In this document: positions 7,638 through 16,916 of the stretch, piece after piece
Layout: each line of letters begins with the position of its first letter
How positions within the stretch are numbered: the first letter of the stretch is position 1
Source of the DNA: Acidimicrobiia bacterium
GTDB taxonomy: Bacteria > Actinomycetota > Acidimicrobiia > Spongiisociales > ZC4RG35
Length of the DNA stretch: 54,792 bases
Direction: 5' to 3'
Assembly (NCBI GenBank): GCA_013812505.1
Contig: JACCTH010000045.1
Span: 1-54,792, forward strand
Program-made: the position numbers and the translations under genes
The notes under the pieces: model-generated
Told to the model about the DNA's origin: nothing
Database searches by the model: none
What the model saw: the letters and a program-made list of their open reading frames with translations, nothing else

Positions 7638-9053
7638 TTAGGACGAGGGGGTGGTGGCAGCTCCTGGCGCCCATTGAGTGTGAAAGTGCTCGCCCCGGTC
7701 TCGGTCGACCCGTTCATAGGTGTGGGCGCCAAAGAAGTCCCTCTGGGCCTGAATGAGATTGGCCGGCAGCCGCGCCGTGCGGAATCCGTCGTAGAAAGAG
7801 AGCGCCGCCGAGTAGGCCGGAACCGGGATGCCTGCTTTTGCCGCCGCCGCAATCACGTTTCGCCATGCCGCTTGGGCGTTATCGATGACGTCGGCGAAGT
7901 GCGGGTCGAGGAGCAAATTGGATAGCTCCGGATCGTTTCGATACGCGCTCGTGATGTCATTGAGCATCCTCGCCCGGATAATGCAACCGCCCCGCCAAAG
8001 CGGTGCGATCCGGGCCGGTTGCAGGGCCCAACTTAGATCGCCAGAGCACGCGCGGATCAACATGAAACCCTGCGCATAACACACGATCTTCGAAGCGAGC
8101 AGAGCTTGCTCGATCTCCCTTTCCTCGACCACGAGCGGTGCGGACGGGCCGCGCAATCGACTCGCCGCGTGCACCCGTTCGTCCTTTAGAGCGGAAAGCG
8201 ATCGAGCCAGCACCGCCTCCGCGATCACCGTGGTCGGTTGCCCGCGGCTCAGCGCGTCCTCGACCGTCCATCGGCCGGTTCCCTTCTGGGCGGCGGCGTC
8301 GAGGATCTTCTCGACCAGAGGCTCGCCGTCGTCGTCGGCAACTTCGAGGATCTGAGCCGTGATGTCCATCAGGTAGGAGCTAAGTGACCCCTCGCCGAAG
8401 CGGCGAAAGACCGCGGCTGTCTCCGCCGCCGATCTTCCTGAAGCACGCAACAGGTGGTAAGCCTCGGCGATGACCTGCATGTCGGCGTACTCGATGCCGT
8501 TGTGGATCATCTTCACGTAATGACCGCTGCCACCCGGGCCGATCCAGTCACAGCAGGCCTCGCCGTCGACCTTGGCGGCGATCGCGGTCAGAGGCTCTCG
8601 CATCTCCTCCCAGCCGTTACCTCCCGGCATGATCGAGGGCCCGAAGCGAGCTCCCTGCTCGCCTCCCGAGATGCCGGTTCCGAGAAAACGGATGCCCAAA
8701 GTCGCGAGCTGCTCCGATCTCCGCTCGGAATCGGCCCAGAAGCTGTTGCCACCGTCGACGATGACGTCGCCGGCATCGAGGCGGGGCACCAGGTGCGCGA
8801 GCACCGCCTCGACTGCCTCTCCCGCCTTGACCATGAGAACAATTCGGCGTGGCCGGTCGAGCTCCCCGACGAATCTTTCAATCTCGGCGGTGCCAATCAA
8901 ACGGGACTGTTCGGGGTTCCCGTCGATAAAGCTGCGAGTGGTCTCGGCAGTGCGGTTGAAAATGACCACCTCGTAGCCGTGATCGGCCAAGTTGAGCGAG
9001 AGACTCTGACCCATGACCGCCAGACCAATCAGTCCGATTCGCTCGTCCGCCAT
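7638..9053 (-). CDS. gnd: 6-Phosphogluconate dehydrogenase, decarboxylating
   Basis: 471 residues, the usual length of the long, NADP-dependent form. The Rossmann start IGLIGLAVMGQSLSLNLADH has Ala in place of the second Gly, as in this family. Other signatures are SGGEQGARFGPSIMPGG (129-145) and the substrate/catalytic block GHYVKMIHNGIEYADMQ with Lys181, His184 and Asn185. It converts 6-phosphogluconate to ribulose 5-phosphate and CO2 in the oxidative pentose phosphate pathway. It is divergent from ppgK across 35 bp, which links glucose phosphorylation with pentose phosphate flux. Confidence 0.96.
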   Translation of the reverse strand: MADERIGLIGLAVMGQSLSLNLADHGYEVVIFNRTAETTRSFIDGNPEQSRLIGTAEIERFVGELDRPRRIVLMVKAGEAVEAVLAHLVPRLDAGDVIVDGGNSFWADSERRSEQLATLGIRFLGTGISGGEQGARFGPSIMPGGNGWEEMREPLTAIAAKVDGEACCDWIGPGGSGHYVKMIHNGIEYADMQVIAEAYHLLRASGRSAAETAAVFRRFGEGSLSSYLMDITAQILEVADDDGEPLVEKILDAAAQKGTGRWTVEDALSRGQPTTVIAEAVLARSLSALKDERVHAASRLRGPSAPLVVEEREIEQALLASKIVCYAQGFMLIRACSGDLSWALQPARIAPLWRGGCIIRARMLNDITSAYRNDPELSNLLLDPHFADVIDNAQAAWRNVIAAAAKAGIPVPAYSAALSFYDGFRTARLPANLIQAQRDFFGAHTYERVDRDRGEHFHTQWAPGAATTPSS

Positions 9054-9059
9054 GCCTCG

Positions 9060-9080
9060 ACATTATCGACGGGATAGGCT
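9060..9080. promoter_or_regulatory. Divergent -10 boxes between gnd and ppgK
   Basis: The 35-bp gap holds TAATGT (minus strand, 9065-9060), 6 nt before the gnd ATG, and TAGGCT (9075-9080), 8 nt before the ppgK GTG. Neither gene has a Shine-Dalgarno sequence. The spacing is that expected of leaderless mRNAs starting at or next to the start codon. Confidence 0.5.
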
Positions 9081-9088
9081 CGCGCCTC

Positions 9089-9844
9089 GTGGCTGAAACT
9101 GTGTTGGGAATCGATATCGGCGGCTCCGGCATCAAGGGAAACATGGTCAACCTCGAAACCGGGGTGGTGAACGGGGAACGATTTCGAATCCCAACTCCCA
9201 ACCCGTCGACTCCGGCGTTGGTGGCCGAGGCCGTCAAGGAGATAGTCGAGCACTTCGGGTCGGAGGGGCCAGTCGGGTGCACCTTCCCGGCCATCGTTCG
9301 CAACGGCATCACCCTGAGCGCGGCCAACGTCGATCCGAGTTGGATCGGCGCCGACGCCGACAAGATCTTTACCGAGGCTTGCGGCCTTCCGGTGACGATG
9401 ATCAACGATGCCGATGCCGCCGGGGTGGCGGAGATGGCCTTCGGGGCCGGGAAGGGCAACGACGGTCTGGTGATGTTGCTGACTTTCGGCACCGGGATTG
9501 GTTCAGCGGTGTTTTATCAAGGTCTTCTAATCCCCAACACCGAGTTTGGGCACCTCGAGTTGAAGGGCCATGCGCCAGTGGAATCGTGGGCCGCGGCGAG
9601 GTTCAAAGAGGAGAAGGATCTCTCTTGGGAGACCTGGGCCAAGCGCGTAGACCGTCTGCTTGACCATCTCGAACGGATCGTGCCTCCGGACCTGTTCATC
9701 ATCGGCGGCGGGGTCTCCCGCAAATGGGACCAATGGGGAAAGTACCTCAGCACCACTGTTGCCACCGTCCCGGCGGCATTGCGCAACGAGGCCGGGATCG
9801 TCGGCGCCGCCTTGACCGCCAGCGCCAAGGCTCCCCAAACCTAA
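9089..9844 (+). CDS. ppgK: Polyphosphate glucokinase
   Basis: 251 residues of the ROK/actin-fold kinase family. The N-terminal phosphate loop is LGIDIGGSGIKGNMV. The second phosphate motif is LLTFGTGIGSAVF. The PpgK-typical segment EFGHLELKGHAPVESWAA includes the Gly-His pair near the sugar site, and IIGGGVSRKWDQW follows. These enzymes phosphorylate glucose from polyphosphate or ATP and are characteristic of actinobacteria. The GTG at 9089 gives the expected N-terminus. The stop TAA (9842-9844) lies inside palindromic repeat copy A. Confidence 0.93.
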   Translation: MAETVLGIDIGGSGIKGNMVNLETGVVNGERFRIPTPNPSTPALVAEAVKEIVEHFGSEGPVGCTFPAIVRNGITLSAANVDPSWIGADADKIFTEACGLPVTMINDADAAGVAEMAFGAGKGNDGLVMLLTFGTGIGSAVFYQGLLIPNTEFGHLELKGHAPVESWAAARFKEEKDLSWETWAKRVDRLLDHLERIVPPDLFIIGGGVSRKWDQWGKYLSTTVATVPAALRNEAGIVGAALTASAKAPQT

Positions 9845-9899
9845 GGCGATTTTGGTGGCTAGACCACCATGCAAACCTTAGGTTTGCCTAGCGGTTGTA
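9840..9899. repeat. CCTAAGG palindromic repeat, copy A (convergent ppgK / dehydrogenase)
   Basis: The repeat begins CCTAAGGCGATTTTGGTGG and contains two nested dyads, GGTGG-ctaga-CCACC and CAAACC-tta-GGTTTG. Over its first 48 positions it is about 90% identical to copy B at 24494. The right arm has decayed. It supplies the stop codon of ppgK (TAA at 9842) and of the convergent gene (CTA at 9888-9890), so it fills the whole gap between the two coding regions. No T-run is present. Confidence 0.85.
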
Positions 9900-12632
9900 G
9901 CTCCTAAAGATGAACGCCGCCATCTCGGCTCGGGTGACGACGTCATCGGGGCAGAACTTGGTTGGTTCGCAGCCGAAGGTGATCCCAGCCTGAGCGAGGG
10001 CGTTGATGTCGGCCTCATGGACAGAGCCTTCGTCGTCTGTGAACAGATCCGGGCCTGCCGGCAAGAGGAACGTCCTCACCAAGAAGGAAGCCATCTGGCC
10101 CCTCGTCACGCCCATTTCCGGGCAATAGCGATCGACGTCGCACCCCTTGGTGATGCCAAAAGCAACCAACGCGTCGATATCCGCCTCGTGCGGTGAACCC
10201 GCGATGTCAACGAACTGGTCCGATGATGCAGGTGGCAGGGAAAAGGCCCGGACCAGAAACGACGCCATCTGGGCACGAGTCACCGGGTCGTTCGGGCAAT
10301 AGAGATTCGCGGCGCAGCCCAAAGTGATCCGCTTCTCGGCCATCCAGGCGATGTAGGTATAGAAAGGATGCTCGCTGGGGACGTCTTCGAACTGTGGGCT
10401 CGAGGACCCTTCGCCGCCACCACCGCCACCGCCACCCCCGCCACCGCCACCCCCGCCACCGCTCGAGCTGAAACTGGCGGTGAGCGTGGTGTCGGTCGTT
10501 GGGACCGTGATCGTGTGAGTTTGGGCGCCGCCGTCGCTCCAACTCGAGAACGTGTACGACGTTCCGCTCAAGGACTGGGGCGAGACGACATCGACAGTCA
10601 GGCTTCCACCGACGATGGCGGTGATCTCGGCCGGGCTGGTGAAGGTGTCAAGCCCTTCGACGCCGGCCGACACCGACAATCCCGCCGGGGACGAGGCGAC
10701 GGTTATGACGCTGGTGAGCGGTTGAAGGTCCCGTTCCTCGACGTCGGTGAGGCCGCCGCTGTCGGTAGCGGTGAGCCGGATGGTCAGATGACTCGGGTAG
10801 GGATGATCGGGGGCGCTAAAGCTGCCTCCGCTGGTCCCGGTGAAAGTCTGGATCGTGTGCGTGTGACATCCGCCACCGGTTTCGCAGTGATTCATGATCA
10901 CTTCCCATGTCAACGCCGACGCGGGCAGCGGTCCGTCAACCGGGTCGGTCGCGCTGCCGCTGAAGGAGATCAGGTCGCCGACCTTCCAGGTGAGGGCACT
11001 GCTCGGAGAGGAGATGGTCGCCACCGGGGCCTGGTTGGCGACGGGGTTGATAACCACCGAATCGGTGTCGGTGGCTCCGGAGGGGTCCTGCACGCGCAAG
11101 CCAACTGTGACCGACCCGGGGCTGGAATAGGTGTACGTTGGCTCGCTGGCCGTCGAGTCGTCGTACTGGCCGTCCCCGTCGAGGTCCCAGGCAAAGTTGA
11201 GCGGGTCGCCCTCGGCGTCGGTGCTGCCGGTTCCGTCGAAGGTCACTAGCAGGGGGACGCTGCCCGTCATCGGATTGGCTGCGATTGCCGCGGTCGGGCC
11301 GGTGTTGTAGTTCACCCGGACGATCCGACCGCTCACGATGTCGGCGTAGAACAGGTCACCCTCGGGGCCGATCTGAAGGTCGACCGGAAAGGCGTTGCCC
11401 ACAAACGTCTCGATCGAGTTCTTGTTGGGGAGGCCGAAGGGAGTGTCGGGGTACATCACCCGAATGCACTGGTGCGAATAGTCGGCGATGAAGAGCGCCC
11501 CGTCGTAGGCAGCCGGGTAGCGCCCTCCCTCGTAGAAGGCCAGGCCGCTGACCGCGCCGCCCGCCCCGGGGCACTGGCTGCTCAGGTCTTCGCCGTGCTG
11601 GCGGGCGTAAAACGGAGCCTGGACGGCTCCGGCGGTGCCATAGAGGGTTTCGCACATGTTGAGATTGAGGCCGTCGTAGGTGGGTTCTTTGGCCGAGGAG
11701 CCATCACCACCCTCGTAGCACGGCCAGCCGAAATTCTCGACGGCCCCGCCGGCGTCGACGATGCGATTGACTTCCTCCCACCTGCCCCACCCGACGTCGC
11801 CAATCCAAATCTCCGCCGTGCCGGGCCGCTCGGTGATCCGGAAGGGATTTCTGAGGCCGTGGGCAACGATCTCGGGGGCAGGTGCACCAGGTGTCTTGTT
11901 GACCCGAAGGATCGTGCCGTCGTAGCTCTGGGGATCACCGGACGTCAGGATGTCCTGGCTCCGGAGAGCGCCGCCTTCGTTGTCGGCAAAGCCGGCCCCG
12001 CCGAGGGGGTCCTGGCAACCGTTGGTGGGGTTCTGGTCCTCGCCGTGATCGGCAAAGTTGAAGCTCGCCCCGTCGCCGGCCGAGACCAGAAGCAAACCAT
12101 CCGCCGTGAAGGACAGATCACCGATGGTGTGAGAGGGATATTGGGCGCACCAGTTGCCGGTGAGGAGGATCTGTTCGGCACCGGCGGTGCCGTTGGCTGC
12201 GATCGGAAAGCGGCCGAGCTGGCCGTTGACAACGCATCCGGCACCCGTCGGATCGGCACAGGCGTCGGGAGGGGAGGTGTCGGGGAACGTGTAGAGGAGA
12301 TACACGTAGTCACTGCCGTTGCCGAACTGAGGGTCGACCGCGAGTCCCAGGAGGCCGCGATCCCAATAGTCATGGACCTGGTTGCGAATATCGATGACCT
12401 GGGTCGGGGTGGGATCAGCGACCGAGTCGAAAACCTGGACCGTGCCCCTCTTTTCGGCTACGTAGAGCTGGCCCGTTTCGGTGAACCCGAAAGCCACGGG
12501 TTGGACCAGCGTGTTGGTGATGTTTTCGAGCGTGAACCCGTTCTGGGTCGGATTGGCCGCCCCCGCCGGCACGGTCGCCAGCCCAAATACCAAAACGATG
12601 CTAAGGCCGATGGCCCGTAGAAACCCCTTGAT
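9888..12632 (-). CDS. Secreted glucose/sorbosone dehydrogenase-like protein with PKD and SLH domains
   Basis: About 914 residues. A signal peptide (K-G-F-L-R, then hydrophobic AIGLSIVLVFGLATVPAGAA) precedes a six-bladed GSDH-type beta propeller (TLENITNTLVQPVAFGF, GLRNPFRITERPGTAEIWIG, GWPCYEGGDG; about residues 30-440). A PKD domain follows (PLLVTFDGTGSTDAEGDPLN), then further Ig-like sequence, a long poly-Gly linker, and three SLH repeats each with a GC…(Y/F)CP cysteine pair. It is probably surface-anchored and acts on sugars, perhaps with PQQ; the cofactor is inferred. No ATG, GTG, TTG or CTG codon lies between the upstream in-frame stop (12663) and a TTG at 12593 inside the signal peptide. 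ATC at 12632 has AGGGG seven bases before it and gives a complete signal peptide. Confidence 0.8.
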   Translation of the reverse strand: MKGFLRAIGLSIVLVFGLATVPAGAANPTQNGFTLENITNTLVQPVAFGFTETGQLYVAEKRGTVQVFDSVADPTPTQVIDIRNQVHDYWDRGLLGLAVDPQFGNGSDYVYLLYTFPDTSPPDACADPTGAGCVVNGQLGRFPIAANGTAGAEQILLTGNWCAQYPSHTIGDLSFTADGLLLVSAGDGASFNFADHGEDQNPTNGCQDPLGGAGFADNEGGALRSQDILTSGDPQSYDGTILRVNKTPGAPAPEIVAHGLRNPFRITERPGTAEIWIGDVGWGRWEEVNRIVDAGGAVENFGWPCYEGGDGSSAKEPTYDGLNLNMCETLYGTAGAVQAPFYARQHGEDLSSQCPGAGGAVSGLAFYEGGRYPAAYDGALFIADYSHQCIRVMYPDTPFGLPNKNSIETFVGNAFPVDLQIGPEGDLFYADIVSGRIVRVNYNTGPTAAIAANPMTGSVPLLVTFDGTGSTDAEGDPLNFAWDLDGDGQYDDSTASEPTYTYSSPGSVTVGLRVQDPSGATDTDSVVINPVANQAPVATISSPSSALTWKVGDLISFSGSATDPVDGPLPASALTWEVIMNHCETGGGCHTHTIQTFTGTSGGSFSAPDHPYPSHLTIRLTATDSGGLTDVEERDLQPLTSVITVASSPAGLSVSAGVEGLDTFTSPAEITAIVGGSLTVDVVSPQSLSGTSYTFSSWSDGGAQTHTITVPTTDTTLTASFSSSGGGGGGGGGGGGGGGGEGSSSPQFEDVPSEHPFYTYIAWMAEKRITLGCAANLYCPNDPVTRAQMASFLVRAFSLPPASSDQFVDIAGSPHEADIDALVAFGITKGCDVDRYCPEMGVTRGQMASFLVRTFLLPAGPDLFTDDEGSVHEADINALAQAGITFGCEPTKFCPDDVVTRAEMAAFIFRSYNR

Positions 12633-12704
12633 GTGCCCACCCCTGACTTGAGAAATCTCAACCTATCCCAGATCAGGTTCTGCGCAAGGGCCTATTTTTG
12701 ACGA

Positions 12705-14015
12705 CTACCGAACTTGGAACTCGGCAAAGGCGGCCAACGAGCGGCGAGGCAGCCGCACCTCGAGCGTGGTGCCGAAGTCATCATGTTTCTCGACCGCCAC
12801 TTCCCCTGCCTGATGAGCGGCCGCCACTAGATCACCGCGTTCATACGGGATTACGAGCGTGACTGAGGAATAGTCCCTTTCCAGTTGATCGGACAGGGCT
12901 CCGGCAAGTTCGCTGATCCCTTCGCCCGTCAAAGCGGAGATGGCAATGCCTTCAGGATGTAGGTTCGCCAGCCGCTGCAGCACCGTCGACTCGGCCCGGT
13001 CGATCTTGTTGAAAATGATCAACTCGGGCACGTCCGCGGCCTCGATCTCGGCCAGCACCGAGCGGACCGCTTCGAGCTGACGCTCCGGATCGGGGTCGGA
13101 AGCGTCGACTAGATGCAGCAACAGCGTTGCCTCTTTGACCTGATCGAGAGTTGACCGGAAAGCCTCGACCAGCCGGTGGGGGAGCTTGCGCACAAACCCG
13201 ACCGTGTCTGACAGGAGGATGGTCTGCCCGCTGGGAAGTCGATACTTGCGGACCGTGGAGTCGAGGGTCGAGAAGAGACGGTCTTCGGTCAGGACGCCGG
13301 CGCCGGTGAGGTGGTTGAGCAGCGTTGACTTGCCGGCATTGGCGTAGCCAACCAATGACACGACCGGCAGCCCCGCTCGAGTTCGCTCCTTGGCCTGGGT
13401 GGCGCGGGTGCGGTTGAGATCCTTCAGGTCTCGCTCGAGTCTGGTGATGCGTTGCTCGATTCGTCGCCGATCGGTTTCGAGCTTGGTCTCGCCCGGCCCT
13501 CGACGGGCTCCGATGCCGCCGGTCTGTTGGGAAAGCGAGACCCCTTTTCCGCGCAGGCGGGGAAGGTTGTAGCGGAGCAGCGCCAACTCCACCTGAATCG
13601 CACCGGTGCGGCTCGTGGCGTGCTGAGCAAAGATGTCGAGGATCAACGCTTCGCGGTCGACGACGTCGCACTCAAAGATCTGTTGCAAGTTGCGCTGCTG
13701 GGCAGGGGTCAGCTCATTGTCGAAGACGACTGCATCGATATCGCTGGCGCGGGCGAGATCGGCCAGTTCCCGGGCTTTGCCCGAACCGATGAACAACGCC
13801 GGGTCGATGACGTCTCGGCGAACGAGCTCGGAATCGACCGGGTCGGCACCTGCGGTGTCGACGAGCAAAGCCAACTCGGACAAAGACCGTTCGGTCTCGG
13901 TCAAGCTTTCACCCCCACTCGCCACCCCGACCAGAAGCGCTTTCTGACGAGGTCGCTCGAGGTCGGTGACGGTGGCCGTCAGCCGCCTTCGCTGCCTGCC
14001 TCTGGAATCAGTCAT
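12705..14015 (-). CDS. hflX: GTPase HflX
   Basis: 436 residues. The N-terminal HflX domain (KALLVGVAS, DPALFIGSGKARELADLA, LTPAQQRNLQQIF, RTGAIQVELALLRYNLPRLR, GPGETKLETDRR) is followed by a TRAFAC GTPase domain. That domain has P-loop VGYANAGKSTLLNHLTG, G3 LLSDTVGFVRKLP and G4 FNKIDR. HflX binds 50S subunits and rescues or splits stalled ribosomes. ATG at 14015 is chosen because the frame upstream has no family similarity and runs through a repeat. TACGGT lies 8 nt before it. Confidence 0.95.
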   Translation of the reverse strand: MTDSRGRQRRRLTATVTDLERPRQKALLVGVASGGESLTETERSLSELALLVDTAGADPVDSELVRRDVIDPALFIGSGKARELADLARASDIDAVVFDNELTPAQQRNLQQIFECDVVDREALILDIFAQHATSRTGAIQVELALLRYNLPRLRGKGVSLSQQTGGIGARRGPGETKLETDRRRIEQRITRLERDLKDLNRTRATQAKERTRAGLPVVSLVGYANAGKSTLLNHLTGAGVLTEDRLFSTLDSTVRKYRLPSGQTILLSDTVGFVRKLPHRLVEAFRSTLDQVKEATLLLHLVDASDPDPERQLEAVRSVLAEIEAADVPELIIFNKIDRAESTVLQRLANLHPEGIAISALTGEGISELAGALSDQLERDYSSVTLVIPYERGDLVAAAHQAGEVAVEKHDDFGTTLEVRLPRRSLAAFAEFQVR

Positions 14016-14060
14016 TCCCCGAAACCGTAGATCATCCGTCGGCTCAAGCTGGTCGAATTT

Positions 14061-14136
14061 GATACAGAGATCAGATCGCCGGGCCTTGCCCGGCTTCCAG
14101 ATTCCAGATCTGACATCTGATATCTGGAATCTGGGC
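14061..14136. repeat. Heptamer/palindrome repeat, copy 4
   Basis: The sequence runs GATACAGAGATCAGATCGCC, hairpin GCCGGGC…GCCCGGC, then CCAGATTCCAGATCTGACATC and a mirrored TGATATCTGGAATCTGG. The start GATACAGAGATCAGA also occurs, with one change, at 31939-31953 between ligD and kgd, so it probably marks one end of the element. It lies between a small unknown gene and hflX, both on the minus strand. Confidence 0.8.
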
Positions 14137-14139
14137 ATC

Positions 14140-14436
14140 TCACAAATATTGCCCATCTCCGTCGACGTGACTGAGCTGTTCCTCGGCAATGATCTGCGAC
14201 TCGCGTACAGCCACAACCGGCCGTCCGGTCGGCGGCCAAATGAAACGCCATGCCCCAGCCGGCACGGCCCAAAATCGTTGCCCGGTGTTGACATCCACCA
14301 AGGGAAGCGCGTCGTTGCCTTCCTTGGTGCCGGCGGGGACCAGCAACCCTGACCTGGTGGTGGCTTCCTCGGGGGCATGGCCGACACGCCACCCGGTCAT
14401 CACCTTGTAGCCGTCGTCTTTATCGGTTCGCTGCAT
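14140..14436 (-). CDS. Hypothetical protein, 98 residues
   Basis: No family recognised. It begins MQRTDKDDGYKVMTGWRVGH and continues with ordinary codon use and a globular composition (TGQRFWAVPAGAWRFIWPP, RPVVAVRESQIIAEEQLSH). No membrane segment or signal is visible. The gene is framed by two copies of the heptamer/palindrome repeat (14061-14136 and 14468-14571) and precedes hflX on the same strand. The reading on the other strand has worse composition, so this strand is preferred. It may be real but could be clade-restricted. Confidence 0.55.
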   Translation of the reverse strand: MQRTDKDDGYKVMTGWRVGHAPEEATTRSGLLVPAGTKEGNDALPLVDVNTGQRFWAVPAGAWRFIWPPTGRPVVAVRESQIIAEEQLSHVDGDGQYL

Positions 14437-14467
14437 CAGGTCCCAATTCTGCCACCGCCCAAAGATT

Positions 14468-14571
14468 TCAGATCGCCGGGCTTTGCCCGGCTGCCAGACG
14501 TCAGATCGCCTGGCAGTGCCCGGCTGTCAGATTCGGATCTGGTGTCTGATGTCTGACATCTGACGTCTGAT
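14468..14571. repeat. Heptamer/palindrome repeat, copy 5, doubled
   Basis: Two hairpin units in direct orientation: CAGATCGCCGGGC-ttt-GCCCGGCTGCCAGA, then TCAGATCGCCTGGCAGTGCC with a weaker stem. They are followed by TCAGATTCGGATCTG and TGTCTGATGTCTGACATCTG. The layout matches copy 3. It lies between the divergent small gene (minus) and maeB (plus), and its last bases abut the TAGGGT box (14572-14577) that precedes maeB by 8 nt. Confidence 0.8.
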
Positions 14572-14585
14572 TAGGGTCATCGCCC

Positions 14586-16859
14586 ATGGCCGAGCGAAGC
14601 CCTTTCAGCGAAGCTCTCCACTATCACGAGTTCCCGATTCCGGGGAAGGTGGCCATTCGCGCCACGAAGCCGACCGCCACTCAGACCGATCTCTCTCTCG
14701 CCTACACCCCCGGTGTGGCCGAGCCCTGCCGCGAGATCGCTCGGGATTCAGAAGCTGCTTTCCGATTCACCAATCGGGGCAATCTGGTGGCGGTCGTTTC
14801 GAACGGCACCGCGGTCCTCGGTCTCGGCAACATTGGCCCGCTGGCCGGTAAGCCGGTGATGGAAGGCAAAGCCGTGCTGTTCAAGCGCTTCGCCGACATC
14901 GATGTTTTCGATCTCGAGATCGATGCTCCCGACCCCGACGACGTCATCCGCTTCTGCGAATTGCTCGAGCCGACCGTGGGTGGCATCAACCTCGAAGACA
15001 TTCGCGCTCCCGACTGCTTTTACATTGAAGACGAGCTGCGCAAGCGTCTCTCGATCCCCGTTTTTCACGACGACCAGCACGGGACTGCCATCATCGCCGG
15101 CGCTGCCTTTCTCAACGCGTCCGAACTCACCGGTAAGGCGGTACGCGACATGCGAGTCGTCTTCAGCGGAGCAGGCGCAGCTGGAATCGCCACCGCCCGG
15201 TTCTTCCATCACCTCGGCGTGTCCCCGGAGAACACCCTGATGGTGGATAGTCGCGGGGTTGTCCACGACGGCCGGAGCGACCTGACCTCGATCAAGCTCG
15301 AGTTTGCTCGCGACACCGAGGCCCGCACTCTGGCCGATGCCCTGGTCGACGCTGACGCGTTCGTGGGCGTGTCGGTGGCAGGGGCGGTGACGCCGGAGAT
15401 GGTCAAGTCGATGGCGGACAACCCGTTGATCTTCGCCCTGGCCAATCCCGACCCCGAAATCACCTATGAGGACGCGCGATCCTCGCGCCCGGACGCCATC
15501 GTCGCCACCGGGCGTAGCGACTTTCCAAACCAAGTGAACAACGTGCTCGGATTCCCCTTCATCTTCCGCGGCTGTCTCGACGTGCGGGCGCGTGGGGTGA
15601 ACGAGGACATGAAAGTCGCCGCGGCGCGCGCCTTGGCGGACTTGGCTCGCCAACCGGTGCTCGAATCGGTGTTGAAGGCGTATCGGGTCGATCGTCTCGA
15701 ATTCGGACGCGACTACCTGATTCCTAAGCCTTTCGATCCCCGCGTGCTGTGGCACGTCGCCCCGGCGGTCGCTGCGGCAGCAACGGCCGCCGGTTTGGCG
15801 GGTCTCCCGCTGGTCGACGTCGATGCTTACGCCGAAGAGCTCCGTAGTCGTTTCCAAGCCTCGCACGGCCTGCTCAACACCGCGATCGCCGCGGCCCGCA
15901 CCAAGCCGATGAAAGTCGTCTACCCGCATGGCGACGACGTGCGCCTCCTGCGAGCGGCGCGGCGCGTTCTCGACGAAGGCATCGGTTCTCCGGTCCTGTT
16001 GGGCAATCTCGAAGCCATCCAACGGATTGCCACCGGCGTCGGCATCAATCTCGACGGCATCGAGATCGTCGATCCCGCCACCGAAACCGAGACTTTGCAG
16101 CGGTATGCGAACCAGCTGCTTGAACTGCGAGGGACGAAGGGAATGACTGCGGCCCGAGCGCAACAGGAAGTGACCGACCACAACATGTTCGCCGCGTTGC
16201 GGGTTCGCGAGGGAGACGCCGATGCTGTTCTCGGAGGTCTGACCACTTTCTATCCCGCAACCATCCGTCCGGCGCTGCAAGTGCTGCCGATGGAACCGGG
16301 CCGCACAATTGTCAGCTCGCTCTACGTCGTCATCCTCAAAGGCAATCCCTACTTCTTCACCGACTGTGCGGTCAACATCGAGCCCGATTCTGATCAGTTG
16401 GTGGAAATCGCCTCGGCGGCCGTCGACATCGCCCTCGAGCAGTTCAACCGCCAGTCCCGGGTGGCGTTCATCTCCTACTCGGACTTTGGGAGCGCTGCTG
16501 GTTCCGAGCCCGAACGGGTCCGCAAAGCCGTCGCCCGCTTTCGGGAACTGCGCCCCGAGGTTCCGGCCGATGGCGAGATGCAGGCAGACACGGCTGTGGT
16601 CTCCGAGCTGATGTTGGGCAGGTCGCCCAATGGAGTGCTCGATCGGTCCGCCAATGTGTTGGTTTTCCCCAACCTCACGGCGGCCAATGCCAGCTACAAG
16701 TTGCTCAATCGCTTGGGTGACGCCGAGGTGATCGGTCCGATCCTGTCGGGACTCTCGCGGGCGGTTCACGTCCTCCAGCGGGACGCCGAGGTGAGCGATG
16801 TCGTCAATTTGACCACGATCGCGGTGGCTGACGCCCAGCGCAAAGCCGCCCCCGTCTGA
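14586..16859 (+). CDS. maeB: NADP-dependent malic enzyme fused to phosphotransacetylase-like domain
   Basis: 757 residues, the length of two-domain MaeB enzymes. The malic N-terminal domain has [19 protein letters not shown] and the catalytic [16 protein letters not shown]. The NAD(P)-binding domain has [16 protein letters not shown] and [17 protein letters not shown]-type sequence. From about residue 425 a PTA domain begins ([18 protein letters not shown] … [17 protein letters not shown]-type end). It decarboxylates malate to pyruvate with NADP. In studied relatives the PTA part is regulatory, often sensing acetyl-CoA, rather than a working acetyltransferase. Confidence 0.95.
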   Translation: MAERSPFSEALHYHEFPIPGKVAIRATKPTATQTDLSLAYTPGVAEPCREIARDSEAAFRFTNRGNLVAVVSNGTAVLGLGNIGPLAGKPVMEGKAVLFKRFADIDVFDLEIDAPDPDDVIRFCELLEPTVGGINLEDIRAPDCFYIEDELRKRLSIPVFHDDQHGTAIIAGAAFLNASELTGKAVRDMRVVFSGAGAAGIATARFFHHLGVSPENTLMVDSRGVVHDGRSDLTSIKLEFARDTEARTLADALVDADAFVGVSVAGAVTPEMVKSMADNPLIFALANPDPEITYEDARSSRPDAIVATGRSDFPNQVNNVLGFPFIFRGCLDVRARGVNEDMKVAAARALADLARQPVLESVLKAYRVDRLEFGRDYLIPKPFDPRVLWHVAPAVAAAATAAGLAGLPLVDVDAYAEELRSRFQASHGLLNTAIAAARTKPMKVVYPHGDDVRLLRAARRVLDEGIGSPVLLGNLEAIQRIATGVGINLDGIEIVDPATETETLQRYANQLLELRGTKGMTAARAQQEVTDHNMFAALRVREGDADAVLGGLTTFYPATIRPALQVLPMEPGRTIVSSLYVVILKGNPYFFTDCAVNIEPDSDQLVEIASAAVDIALEQFNRQSRVAFISYSDFGSAAGSEPERVRKAVARFRELRPEVPADGEMQADTAVVSELMLGRSPNGVLDRSANVLVFPNLTAANASYKLLNRLGDAEVIGPILSGLSRAVHVLQRDAEVSDVVNLTTIAVADAQRKAAPV

Positions 16860-16903
16860 CCGATCGACCTCTGAGCTGAAGTTTTCCGAGAAAGGTGCCG
16901 GGG

Positions 16904-16909
16904 TAACCT
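16904..16909 (+). promoter_or_regulatory. -10 box (TAACCT) for the HTH membrane protein gene
   Basis: TAACCT lies 7 nt before the ATG at 16917 and no Shine-Dalgarno sequence is present. The same hexamer with the same spacing precedes leuC on the other strand (54640-54635). This is consistent with a leaderless transcript. Confidence 0.5.
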
Positions 16910-16916
16910 GTTCTTT

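Noticed and set aside
10400-10462. Poly-Gly run in the SLH protein as an assembly artefact
   Set aside because: Codons vary (ccaccg/ccaccc mix) and the frame continues into three good SLH repeats, so it is a real linker.
14016-14387. 124-residue N-terminal extension of HflX
   Set aside because: It reads through repeat copy 4 and antisense-like sequence with no family similarity; ATG 14015 has a TACGGT box 8 nt upstream.
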